From Actinophytocola sp044466355 (GTDB taxonomy: Bacteria > Actinomycetota > Actinomycetes > Mycobacteriales > Pseudonocardiaceae), in contig NZ_JBITMQ010000026.1 of NCBI RefSeq assembly GCF_044466355.1, positions 1-64,000 of the forward strand: a stretch of 64,000 nt of DNA, read 5' to 3'. Positions 43,715-51,435 of this stretch are shown piece by piece. Both the position numbers and the translations under genes were made by a program. Within the stretch, counting starts at the first letter, position 1, and each line of letters begins with the position of its first letter. The notes under the pieces were generated by a model that worked only from the letters and a program-made list of their open reading frames with translations, made no database searches and was not told the DNA's origin.

Positions 43715-44881
43715 ATGACCCCCGTCAACGACCTCGCAGGCCTCAACGAACTGCTGACGCCCGAGGAGCGGGCCGTCGGCGCCTCGGTGCGTCAGTTGTG
43801 CGCCGAACGGATCGACCCGTACGTCGGCGAGTGGTTCGAACAGGGCGACATTCCCCGAATCCGGGAACTGACAAAGGAACTAGGCGCACTGGGTGTCCTG
43901 GGGATGCACCTGGAAGGGTACGGCTGCGCGGGCATGTCGGCCACCGAGTACGGCATCGCCTGCCTCGAACTGGAGGCATCCGACTCAGGGGTGCGGTCGC
44001 TCGTGTCCGTGCAGGGCTCGCTGGCGATGTTCGCGTTGTGGCGCTACGGAAGCGAAGAGCAGAAACAACGATGGCTCCCCGCGATGGCCGCGGGCGACGC
44101 GATCGGCTGCTTCGGCCTGACCGAACCCGACGCAGGCTCGGACCCGGCAAGCATGCGCACCAAAGCCCGTCGCGACGGCACAGACTGGATCCTCGACGGC
44201 CGCAAGATGTGGATCACCAACGGCAGCGTCGCCGACGTAGCCATCGTATGGGCCCAAACCGAAGACGGCGTGCGCGGCTTCGTGGTCCCCACCGACACCC
44301 CCGGCTTCTCCGCCCCGCTGATCAAACACAAACTGTCCCTGCGCGCCTCCATAACCAGTGAGCTGGTACTGGACGGCGTCCGCCTCCCCGCTGACGCGAT
44401 GCTGCCAGAAGTAAGAGGTCTGAAGGGCCCACTGGGCTGCCTGAACGAGGCCCGCTACGGCATAGTCTGGGGCGCGATGGGCGCTGCCCGCACCTGCCTG
44501 GAAGCAGCGATCGAGTACGCCGGCCAACGCACCCAGTTCGGCAGGCCGATCGCGGCTTTCCAGCTCACACAACAGAAACTGGTCGACATGACGCTGGAGT
44601 ACACCAAGGGTGTGCTGCTCGCACTGCATCTCGGCCGCCGCAAGGACGCGGGCAGCCTGCGTCCGGAACAGGTGAGCCTGGGCAAACTCAACAACGTCCG
44701 CGAGGCACTCGACATCTGCCGTACGGCCCGCACAGTGCTCGGCGCGAACGGAATCTCGCTGGAATTCCCGGTAATCCGCCACATGAACAACCTGGAATCG
44801 GTACTCACGTACGAAGGCACCGTCGAGATGCACACCCTCGTGCTCGGCCAAGCACTGACAGGCCACGCAGCCTTCCGCTGA
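43715..44881 (+). CDS. Acyl-CoA dehydrogenase, glutaryl-CoA dehydrogenase-like
   Basis: A 388-aa FAD enzyme. Motifs: VRSLVSVQGSLAMFALWRYG, CFGLTEPDAGSDPASMRTKA, GRKMWITNGSVADVAIVWAQ, YAGQRTQFGRPIAAFQLTQQ, and catalytic Glu with IRHMNNLESVLTYEGTVEMH. The SVQ-S and TYEGT-x-x-x-H-T patterns are those of glutaryl-CoA dehydrogenases, which oxidise and decarboxylate glutaryl-CoA to crotonyl-CoA. The Arg that binds the distal carboxylate needs an alignment to confirm. GAGGAG precedes ATG 43715, two bases after the CoA-transferase stop. Last gene of the unit. No hairpin terminator is evident behind it. Confidence 0.9.
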   Translation: MTPVNDLAGLNELLTPEERAVGASVRQLCAERIDPYVGEWFEQGDIPRIRELTKELGALGVLGMHLEGYGCAGMSATEYGIACLELEASDSGVRSLVSVQGSLAMFALWRYGSEEQKQRWLPAMAAGDAIGCFGLTEPDAGSDPASMRTKARRDGTDWILDGRKMWITNGSVADVAIVWAQTEDGVRGFVVPTDTPGFSAPLIKHKLSLRASITSELVLDGVRLPADAMLPEVRGLKGPLGCLNEARYGIVWGAMGAARTCLEAAIEYAGQRTQFGRPIAAFQLTQQKLVDMTLEYTKGVLLALHLGRRKDAGSLRPEQVSLGKLNNVREALDICRTARTVLGANGISLEFPVIRHMNNLESVLTYEGTVEMHTLVLGQALTGHAAFR

Positions 44882-45067
44882 CCAAGACTGTCCCTCGCCC
44901 GCCTCCACACGACGACGTACCTGGCCCAGGTTCCGGCCAACCGGGTCGACCGTCCCGGCCTGGCTCTGGTTTGCCTGGGTCTGGTGGCCGGTTGGTGGCG
45001 GCTTTGCCAGCGGCTTGGCGGTGGCTGGCGGTCGAGCCGCAGATGCGCGGTTGGCGGCGGTCGGCTG
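44882..45067. other. Intergenic region at the catabolic-operon/island boundary
   Basis: 186 bp. Only weak complementarity (CCAACCGG with CCGGTTGG) is seen and it does not make a convincing terminator. The following mobile-island gene probably lost its 5' end here. Confidence 0.3.
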
Positions 45068-45736
45068 TTGAAGGGCGACAACCCTGACGCTCTGTTCGTC
45101 AGCACAATCAGCGTGCTGCCGGCCACTCCTGCCGGCAGCGACGATGACGAGGCACACGGCATGGTCCGAATCTTGTCCGAGGACATCGCGAATTCCGAGA
45201 TTGACGCCGCGGAGGAGTCCCACCGCCTCCAGGTCCTGGCTACGGTCGATCAGCTGCCCGTCACGCAGCGCACCGAACTCGGCCGATTGCTGCTGAACAA
45301 TCTGGACATTGCGCGCAACGTCGACGATGACCGCGAGGTGAGGTGGCAGTTCCGGGTCTACCAGTTCCCCAGCCCCGCTCCCCAGGTCGGGTTCGGTGTC
45401 TGCTCCAGACTCGACGAGGCAACCCGAGCAGGATTTCGAGCCTGGCTGCTGCTTCGTCACCACGAACACGGCACCCACGGCGGGGACCTGGCGGCGCTCA
45501 TGTCCGTCGGAGTCCTGCTCACCCCACGCCACGACGGCTACCGCGACTGGGACCCCACCGCGCTGGCCCACCGCGTGACTGTTCGACGACGGCGTGTTCT
45601 CTGGCGCGGTCGGTGGTTGAAGGACGTTCGCGGCAGCTGGCCCGAGAAATCTCGGCTGGTGGCCTTCCCGGAGGCCCCGTATTTCGGAGTTAAGGGGTGT
45701 CCGGTTGAGGGCATTGGGAGGAGTTGTGGTGAGTGA
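45068..45736 (+). CDS. Unknown mobile-island protein, probably 5'-truncated and 3'-frameshifted
   Basis: Convincing protein runs from TTG 45068: LKGDNPDALFVSTISVLP, MVRILSEDIANSEIDAAEES, LQVLATVDQLPVTQRTELGR, LLNNLDIARNVDDDREV, QVGFGVCSRLDEATRAGFRA, MSVGVLLTPRHDGYRDWDP. The beginning looks cut, since no Shine-Dalgarno or Met precedes it. Near 45575 a one-base shift would give a neat end (LFDDGVFSGAVGG stop) in another frame, whereas the open frame runs into Arg-rich text and overlaps the xis gene. I do not recognise the family. ATG 45161 is the first Met. Confidence 0.5.
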   Translation: MKGDNPDALFVSTISVLPATPAGSDDDEAHGMVRILSEDIANSEIDAAEESHRLQVLATVDQLPVTQRTELGRLLLNNLDIARNVDDDREVRWQFRVYQFPSPAPQVGFGVCSRLDEATRAGFRAWLLLRHHEHGTHGGDLAALMSVGVLLTPRHDGYRDWDPTALAHRVTVRRRRVLWRGRWLKDVRGSWPEKSRLVAFPEAPYFGVKGCPVEGIGRSCGE

Positions 45737-45974
45737 CGTGTTGTTGCTGACGCCGGCGCAGGCGGCTGAGGTGTTGCAGGTGCGGGAGTCGTGGTTACGG
45801 AGTCGGGCTGCGGAGCGTCGGGTGCCGTGTTGTTTTGTGGGTAAGCATTTGCGGTTTTCGCGTGCGGATCTTGAGGCGATCGTGGCTGACGGCGCTCGCC
45901 CGGCCGGGGAGGCGGCGCCGCTGCGTCGTCGCCGATCTTGGCTGATCCGGTGGTTCACCCGATGGGCGGTGTGA
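45729..45974 (+). CDS. Excisionase-like HTH protein (Xis)
   Basis: An 81-aa DNA-binding protein: LLLTPAQAAEVLQVRESWLR, SRAAERRVPCCFVGKHLRFS, RADLEAIVADG is the winged HTH of actinomycete excisionases. GGGAGGAG is placed five to six bases before GTG 45729. It sits directly upstream of the integrase remnant, the usual xis-int order of integrative elements. Confidence 0.8.
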   Translation: MSDVLLLTPAQAAEVLQVRESWLRSRAAERRVPCCFVGKHLRFSRADLEAIVADGARPAGEAAPLRRRRSWLIRWFTRWAV

Positions 45975-46035
45975 CCACATACGGGCTTGCTCTCTGGGGT
46001 GTGCGGAGCGTCCATGGTGCCGTGTCCCCGCGTGG

Positions 46036-46998
46036 TTGGCCGGGGACGTACCGTGCGGCGGTGTGTTGGGGGAGTGGGTTCGGCGTTGGGCGGACGCGCA
46101 CGATGTGGGGGCGGGGGCGTGGGCGTGGGCGTGGGCGAAGTATGACTCGCATCTGCGGAACCACATCCTGCCCCGCTTCGACGACGTGGAGTTGGGTGAG
46201 GTTGGGCGGATGACGGTCAAGGCGTGGGTGAAGGTCCTGCGTCGGTCGCTGGCTGAGCCCACTGTGCAGGATGTGGTGTCGCTGTTCTCGACGATCATGA
46301 ACGAGGCCGTGGATGAGGGGTTGATCGCGGCGAATCCGTGCCGCCGGTTGCGGATCAACACCGACGCAGGGGATGAGCGACCTGTCGCCGCCCCTGCCCA
46401 GGTGGCGTTGATCGCGGGACGGCGCGGTTGATGGATCGTGTGATGATGATCATGACCGCATATGGCGGGATGCGGTGGGGTGAACTGGCCGGCCTGCAGT
46501 GGCACCGGGTGGACCCGGACCGCGGTCAGCTGAGCATCGACGGGAAGGACGGGGCTCTGCACGAGGTCGGCGGGACGCTGTCACTGGGACGGCCGTGGAG
46601 GGCGGGTGGCATCGGCGGGCGAACTTCCGGCGTCGGGTCTGGTTGCCTGCTGTCGCCGGAGATACCAAGCGTGGATGGGTTCCGATCGCCCCCGGTCTGC
46701 ACTTCCATGACCTGCGTCACACGCACAACACGTGGTTGATCGAGGACAACGTGCCGGACGTGCTGCGGCACCGTCGCATGGGCACCGGCAGAAGGGGGTG
46801 TCCGGGATCTACTCCCACGTCACCCCACACATGATCGCCGCGATGCTCGATGGGCTGCAGCGGCGGTGGGAGCAGTATGGGAGCACCGATGCGGGTGACC
46901 ACTACTGGGTCGCAAGTGTGGTCAAGATCAGTTGCTCCCAATTTGCTCCCACAACGCAGAAACGGCCTGTCGGTGATGATCACCAACAGGCCGTCTGA
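46036..46998 (+). pseudogene. Tyrosine integrase, multiply frameshifted
   Basis: Parts of a ~380-aa actinomycete integrase in at least three frames: LGEWVRRWADAHDVGAG, KYDSHLRNHILPRFDDVELG (SAM-like domain), first catalytic Arg in TAYGGMRWGELAGLQWHRV, then LHFHDLRHTHNTWLIEDNVP with the H-x-L-R box, RRMG, and catalytic Tyr in GVSGIYSHVTPHMIAAMLDG. The end QFAPTTQKRPVGDDHQQAV runs up to the att site. A GTGGGC run near 46108-46139 (WAWAWA) looks expanded by slippage. No longer functional. Confidence 0.85.
46962..46994 (+). terminator. Hairpin at the end of the integrase remnant
   Basis: Outer arms ACGGCCTGT and ACAGGCCGT (9 bp) plus inner arms GGTGAT and ATCACC around one base form a nearly continuous hairpin over the last integrase codons. 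Confidence 0.65.
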
Positions 46999-47012
46999 CC
47001 AGCGTGTATAAC

Positions 47013-47082
47013 TGGTGGGCGATACTGGGATTGAACCAGTGACCCTACCGTGTCAAGGTTGATCAACAACCAGCTGACCTGC
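47013..47082 (-). other. att site: 3' half of a tRNA-Val(GAC) gene
   Basis: Read on the minus strand, 47058-47013 gives the anticodon arm with GAC (CCTTGACACGGT), variable loop, T-arm GGTTCAATCC, acceptor end TATCGCCCA and an encoded CCA. The 5' half (D-arm, 5' acceptor strand) is absent beyond 47060, so this is not a working tRNA but the copy left by integration at a tRNA-Val gene. It abuts the integrase end, as attL/attR sites do. The adjoining bases up to 47082 (ending CAGCTGACCTGCG) recur in altered form at 59.5 and 60.7 kb. Confidence 0.8.
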
Positions 47083-47525
47083 GGCGATGTAGACAATTGC
47101 TGGTCAACAAGCCTCATTCCTCCCCGTTGGGACGACTTCAGACGCGTTTCGACGGGTTCCGATCCCCCAGGAATCCCCCATTCGATCTTGAATTGGATCG
47201 CTGCCTGTGCCAACCAATAGCTGGCTGTGGGTGACTGTCCTTAAATGCATTAGCTTCATGTCGGTGGCACGAGTGTCCACGCAGTTTCTGCAGCTGCTCG
47301 CGCACGATGTGCACGGAATCTGCATCCGTTGGCCAGATTTGGCAGTTCGATGGAGCCTGCTGAGATCCGCCGGACCTGCGACAGTTGCCTACGGCACATG
47401 GACGCCACGGCCTGGGTCGCGTGCCTTTCTGCTGTCGTCGTTTGGAGCGTCAGACACTTAGCCGGAGGTTATCCGTGCACCGAACGTCCCCGGCGGACTT
47501 ACCGGTGCCTAGTGATCATGGGAGG
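47083..47525. other. Gene-free stretch right of the att site
   Basis: About 440 bp, less GC-rich than its surroundings. No frame on either strand has protein character, and no tRNA, hairpin or repeat was recognised. It should contain the transcript end of the cyclase operon. Confidence 0.3.
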
Positions 47526-48272
47526 TCACGGCTTGGGTTCGCCACCGTCTGCTCCCCACGCGTCCAAACGCGCGACGAGGTCTGCACGATCATTCTCGCG
47601 AAACAACTTGCCGACGACGTCGATCACGCCCCATCGACGCACAGGATCGAGCGGTGCGACCAGCTCATCGAGCAGTCGGCCCACGGTATCCGCCAATGTC
47701 TCGGGTGCCAGAGTTTCGCGCAGCTCCTGAAACTTCTTCGCGATCGTCACGACCTGTTCCGGCTTGTCCTGGTTGTCCAGGTACCACGCAGCCGTGGCTC
47801 GCAACGGATCGAGTACGAGCGTGCTCATACGATCGGTGCGTTGAACGCGCTGTTCGTCGACCCAGGACCGCACGAGCTGACGGCGCATTGCTTTCGTTCT
47901 GGCTTCGACGGCTGTGACGAGTTCGGGGTCGGTCTCGACAGTCACGTCGTACCCCCGCGCGATCACAGGCGTACCCGGGACCTCCTTCCACTCGTACAGC
48001 TCCTTGTTGAGTTCGCCCTGTAGGCGCGCTGACTCCGTCAGGATGCGGCGGTTCGACACCTCTTCGGCGCGCCTGACGATGTCGGCGTACGCGATGTCGA
48101 GCAGCGCGGACGTCGCCTGCTCAGCTCGACACCACCTCGCTTCGATGGACAAGAATGCGCTGAAGTGGAGGGATCCATCCGCACTTGCTAATGACAACGG
48201 AATCGAGGTGGAGCTGCTTATTTGCCGCTGGCCGACGTCTCCCGTCGTCCGGTTCCGCCGCATAGTTAACAT
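47526..48272 (-). CDS. Coiled-coil protein, last gene of the Crp-cyclase operon
   Basis: A 248-aa soluble protein. The first ~25 residues are variable, followed by a beta-type start LHFSAFLSIEARWCRAEQ and a long helical part (ALLDIAYADIVRRAEEVSNR, RRILTESARLQGELNKELY), then ARGYDVTVETDPELVTAVEA, RQLVRSWVDEQRVQRTDRMS and a C-terminal helical domain (VGRLLDELVAPLDPVRRWGV). No membrane helix. I do not recognise the family. ATG 48272 shares a base with the stop of the NTPase-like gene (TGATG), so the two proteins are made together. Confidence 0.8.
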   Translation of the reverse strand: MLTMRRNRTTGDVGQRQISSSTSIPLSLASADGSLHFSAFLSIEARWCRAEQATSALLDIAYADIVRRAEEVSNRRILTESARLQGELNKELYEWKEVPGTPVIARGYDVTVETDPELVTAVEARTKAMRRQLVRSWVDEQRVQRTDRMSTLVLDPLRATAAWYLDNQDKPEQVVTIAKKFQELRETLAPETLADTVGRLLDELVAPLDPVRRWGVIDVVGKLFRENDRADLVARLDAWGADGGEPKP

Positions 48273-50365
48273 CAACCTCGCAGCCAGACGGGGTGGACCT
48301 CGTCAAGCCGGGTCCACAACAGGTCGAGTACGCTGGCGATTGGCTTGTCGCCTAGTGGGCGCAGGTCCAAGCTCAGTCGTCGATCAATCCGGCTCGCGTA
48401 CTGCAACTGGATGATTCGGTGATACTCGGATTTTGTGGCCCGCACCAGTGCTTCGACCATGGGAATATGCTGTTCGATCGGCATTGTCGCCGCGGTGCTC
48501 AGCCATGCGCTGACAGCCGAGTGTAGTTCCTCCGGTGATAGCACGCCGATGGCTTGGCTCCAGAACGACTCGGCGGCCTCTGTGTCAATGTTTTCCGCCT
48601 GGTCCGCGAGTACAGCTGAAACGGCTTCCGTCAGCATACGCAAACGTGGTGGTGTGGCTTTGTCGAACCACTCCGACAGATACCTCAGGAAACTGGACAT
48701 ACCCAACTGGACGCCAATCCGTTGCATCGCACTCAACACGGCATCCCGTACGTCATCATCGTCGGAATTCGCCAGGTGCTTGAGCCGCGTGAGCGCAATA
48801 CGCGGATAAGACTCGCCGAGTCCTTCGCAGACGTGGGCGGTCAGCAACTGCAGGTCTGTGCCGCCTTCCTTCGACCAGGTCAGAAGGCGGTTACGGGTCT
48901 GTCTGCCAAGTGCCGTGTCGGTCGATACTGTGATCAGGAGTCGCACCGCCACAGAACGGCGATAGCTGTCAGCTTCCTTCGCCTGAGCTGATCTGCTTGT
49001 TGAAGCGCTCGCCCATTTCTCGGCGAGGGTGACCGCCAGCAGATATCCGGCCTCGGTGGCGAGGTCGGCCGCGCGGTCGGCGATGCGTTCAAGCTCACCT
49101 TGTGATAGATCGCTGAAATAGCGCGGAATTTGTCCGATCCACGCTTCGATGTTCTTGCGGAGGATGGGGTGCTCGCGCCAGAAGTGGCGGAGCACGTGGG
49201 TGCCGAACCCGCGTGAACCGAACTCGCGGATGTCAGGATCGAACGGGACGGTATCCAGGTCCCGGAGTCGGGCATGGGCGCTCAGCCGCAATAGTGGTAC
49301 GACGTCACTCTTCACCTTCAATCCATTGGTCTCCAACATCTTGTCCGCCGCATTCACGATGTGCTCAGGGGAGGCGCCTTCGAGAAGCGCCGCCGACAGT
49401 AGCAGTGACAACCACTCGGATTCGTTTTCCTCCTGCTTGTGGCGAATCACTGCGCGCAGATCAATCTTGTGTGCCGCCATCGCCTCGCGGAGTGCCTGTT
49501 GCACGTCCTCGCCCCGAGCTAACCGATCGGCGACGATGTCCGCGATCTCTTTGAGCTGTGGCGGCCACAGTTGTTCTAGCTGGTCGTGTAGGTCGGTCGA
49601 GTCGATGGTCGCCGTGATATCATCGCCACCGAGGTAACGCTGCAGAACTTTCGCGTACGGTGGTTTCGCCAGTTCGTGCACCCGACCGGGCAAGGCACTC
49701 TGGAAACGTTGGAAAAGGTCGTACGGAGCTATGACGATGAGGTAGCTGCTGTGCTTCTCCAACTCCTGGGTGAACTCGACCAGAGTGTGCTGAACCAGCC
49801 GTATCACATCCGGTGACCCGCGGAGGTCCACCAATACCACAGCTGGTTCGTTCTCTATGAGTATGTCTTCTGCCATCAGTCGGAACTCCGCGTCGATGAG
49901 TTCCTCTCGGACCACCAGGTCGGGTTCCTGTGACTGCAGACTGTACCCGAGTCGGAGCCCGGCGGCGAACTGTCCACCGTCGGAGTTGCGGGCGGTCAGC
50001 ACCAGGACTCTGTGTTCCTGGAGAATCATCAGTGCTGACTGATCGCCGGCCTCAGCTGGAGACAGCAGGCCGGTTGGGGCCACGTAGTTCTTCTTCAGCT
50101 GAAGAAGGGCGACATGATCCAGGAGACCGCGCCCCTGACGTTTCCCGGCAGCTGCCCTCGCGTAGAACTCGAGGGCACTGTCGCCCATGAAAAGCGCCAC
50201 CATGTCACCGGCGGAAGTCACGTTTGAGTTGCCTGAGACCGACATAGGGGACGCTGGTGTACCGTCGTGCCGGTCTGTTACCTGAGACTGCCGGTCAGGT
50301 TCACGATCAGCAGTCGGCGCCTGCTCGAGGATGCCGAACTGGTCGACGTCGTAGCTCGGGTTCAT
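48272..50365 (-). CDS. NTPase-like protein with degenerate P-loop and helical repeats
   Basis: About 697 aa. Residues ~1-45 are disordered and contain the motif SVSGNSNVTSAGD. Then LEFYARAAAGKRQGRGLLDH, NYVAPTGLLSPAEAGDQSAL and HRVLVLTARNSDGGQFAAGL: the strand-loop-helix of a P-loop, but without Gly-Lys-Ser/Thr. A Walker-B-like strand PAVVLVDLRGSPDVIRL and SSYLIVIAPYDLFQRFQSAL follow. From ~270 the protein is helical, with HEAT-like repeats (LKHLANSDDDDVRDAVLSAM, PPRLRMLTEAVSAVLADQ). It looks like a STAND/AAA-derived scaffold that has lost ATP binding. ATG 50365 has GGAGGGG eight bases upstream; GTG 50374 overlaps the cyclase stop (GTGA) and is the alternative. Confidence 0.82.
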   Translation of the reverse strand: MNPSYDVDQFGILEQAPTADREPDRQSQVTDRHDGTPASPMSVSGNSNVTSAGDMVALFMGDSALEFYARAAAGKRQGRGLLDHVALLQLKKNYVAPTGLLSPAEAGDQSALMILQEHRVLVLTARNSDGGQFAAGLRLGYSLQSQEPDLVVREELIDAEFRLMAEDILIENEPAVVLVDLRGSPDVIRLVQHTLVEFTQELEKHSSYLIVIAPYDLFQRFQSALPGRVHELAKPPYAKVLQRYLGGDDITATIDSTDLHDQLEQLWPPQLKEIADIVADRLARGEDVQQALREAMAAHKIDLRAVIRHKQEENESEWLSLLLSAALLEGASPEHIVNAADKMLETNGLKVKSDVVPLLRLSAHARLRDLDTVPFDPDIREFGSRGFGTHVLRHFWREHPILRKNIEAWIGQIPRYFSDLSQGELERIADRAADLATEAGYLLAVTLAEKWASASTSRSAQAKEADSYRRSVAVRLLITVSTDTALGRQTRNRLLTWSKEGGTDLQLLTAHVCEGLGESYPRIALTRLKHLANSDDDDVRDAVLSAMQRIGVQLGMSSFLRYLSEWFDKATPPRLRMLTEAVSAVLADQAENIDTEAAESFWSQAIGVLSPEELHSAVSAWLSTAATMPIEQHIPMVEALVRATKSEYHRIIQLQYASRIDRRLSLDLRPLGDKPIASVLDLLWTRLDEVHPVWLRG

Positions 50366-50370
50366 TGTCG

Positions 50371-51375
50371 TCACCCCTCCGGCTGGGTCTCGTCTCGGAC
50401 TGTGCGGCTGCCGCTGGCTGGCCCGAAGTTCGAATCGCCGAGAGTGCGGAACGTGCCGGAGAAATCCTGGCGGTGATAGGTTTGATCACCGCCCGCTGTG
50501 ACGTTGTTGTCCCCGGTGACTGTTACTCCGTTGGCCCCCGCCTCGCCCACAGAACTGTCGCGGACTTCGCCACCTATGTCACGCGCCAGAACAGCGAGCC
50601 CGGCAATGTCACCGGTTTCGTTGGACACTGCGGTCGCCGACTCCTCCGGTTGGTGTGCCGTCGCTACCTTGTCATGGAAGAGCGTCGACTCTGGCTCGCC
50701 GTCGTTCTCGACTACCAGGAGCCCTGATTGGAGAAGATCACCTGAGGGCGCGGGCACCCTCAAGTATCCCGTGCTCGCGTAGGCTTTCGTGGGCACCGAC
50801 AACGGTACCTCGACGAACTCCGTGCGCACGCGCACAGTACTGCCGGCGGACACAACCTGCTCCATCACAGAACTGGACAGCACCACCGCCACCAACGTGA
50901 CAGCCGGGTCCGACCGCTCGAGCAGAGCACGGACAGCGTCCGCGTCGAGCATCCGGGCCGCGTTGACCATGACCTCTCCCGAGGGGGAGTCCGCGAACTC
51001 TGCATCGAACGACCGGACCGGACCGAGATCGAGGGCGGCGCGGAGTCGGATCTCGACGTCGAGGGCCCGCAGCTCGGACCTCCTTCGCCGCAGTTCGAGC
51101 TGCAACGCGTCGAAGAACTTGTCAACCAGTGGGCCGATCAGAACCCGAGGGATTCCGATGAGATAGCCATCACCGCGGAAAGCCAGGAACTTGCTCCGGT
51201 CCCACCAGTCGTCGAGGCCTGCTCGTTTGCCTGCTTGCTGCAGAATCTCCGGAAGCAGGTTCACGATCGTCTTCTGCTGATCACCGTTGTGTTCACTGAA
51301 TCGCCGGACGTCGACCGCGAGTATCGCGACATACTCGTCCCCTACTACGCTGTCGTCAGCGCTGTCCTGGCTCAC
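50371..51375 (-). CDS. Class III nucleotide cyclase-like protein with C-terminal NNVT/GGD motif
   Basis: A 334-aa protein. N-terminal cyclase homology: first metal Asp in VAILAVDVRRFSEHN, second in LAFRGDGYLIGIP, dimer/base region VEIRLRAALDLGPV and GEVMVNAARMLDADAVRALL, as in class III adenylate/guanylate cyclases and in the cyclases of Pycsar-type defence. After ~200 comes a linker, and at the end GVTVTGDNNVTAGGDQTYHR followed by DFSGTFRTLGDSNFG, a Gly/Asn/Asp-rich motif also present near the start of the next protein. No membrane helix. GTG 51375 has GGAGGG six bases upstream. It likely makes a cyclic nucleotide sensed by the upstream Crp protein or another partner (inference). Confidence 0.85.
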   Translation of the reverse strand: MSQDSADDSVVGDEYVAILAVDVRRFSEHNGDQQKTIVNLLPEILQQAGKRAGLDDWWDRSKFLAFRGDGYLIGIPRVLIGPLVDKFFDALQLELRRRRSELRALDVEIRLRAALDLGPVRSFDAEFADSPSGEVMVNAARMLDADAVRALLERSDPAVTLVAVVLSSSVMEQVVSAGSTVRVRTEFVEVPLSVPTKAYASTGYLRVPAPSGDLLQSGLLVVENDGEPESTLFHDKVATAHQPEESATAVSNETGDIAGLAVLARDIGGEVRDSSVGEAGANGVTVTGDNNVTAGGDQTYHRQDFSGTFRTLGDSNFGPASGSRTVRDETQPEG

Positions 51376-51435
51376 GTCAGGCCCTCCGTTCTTGAGCGTG
51401 TCTGCCGAACGAAGGGTGACGCGTTGGCGTGAGTT

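Noticed and set aside
47013..47100. A complete tRNA gene
   Set aside because: Only the anticodon arm to CCA is present; no D-arm or 5' acceptor strand can be folded from the adjoining sequence.
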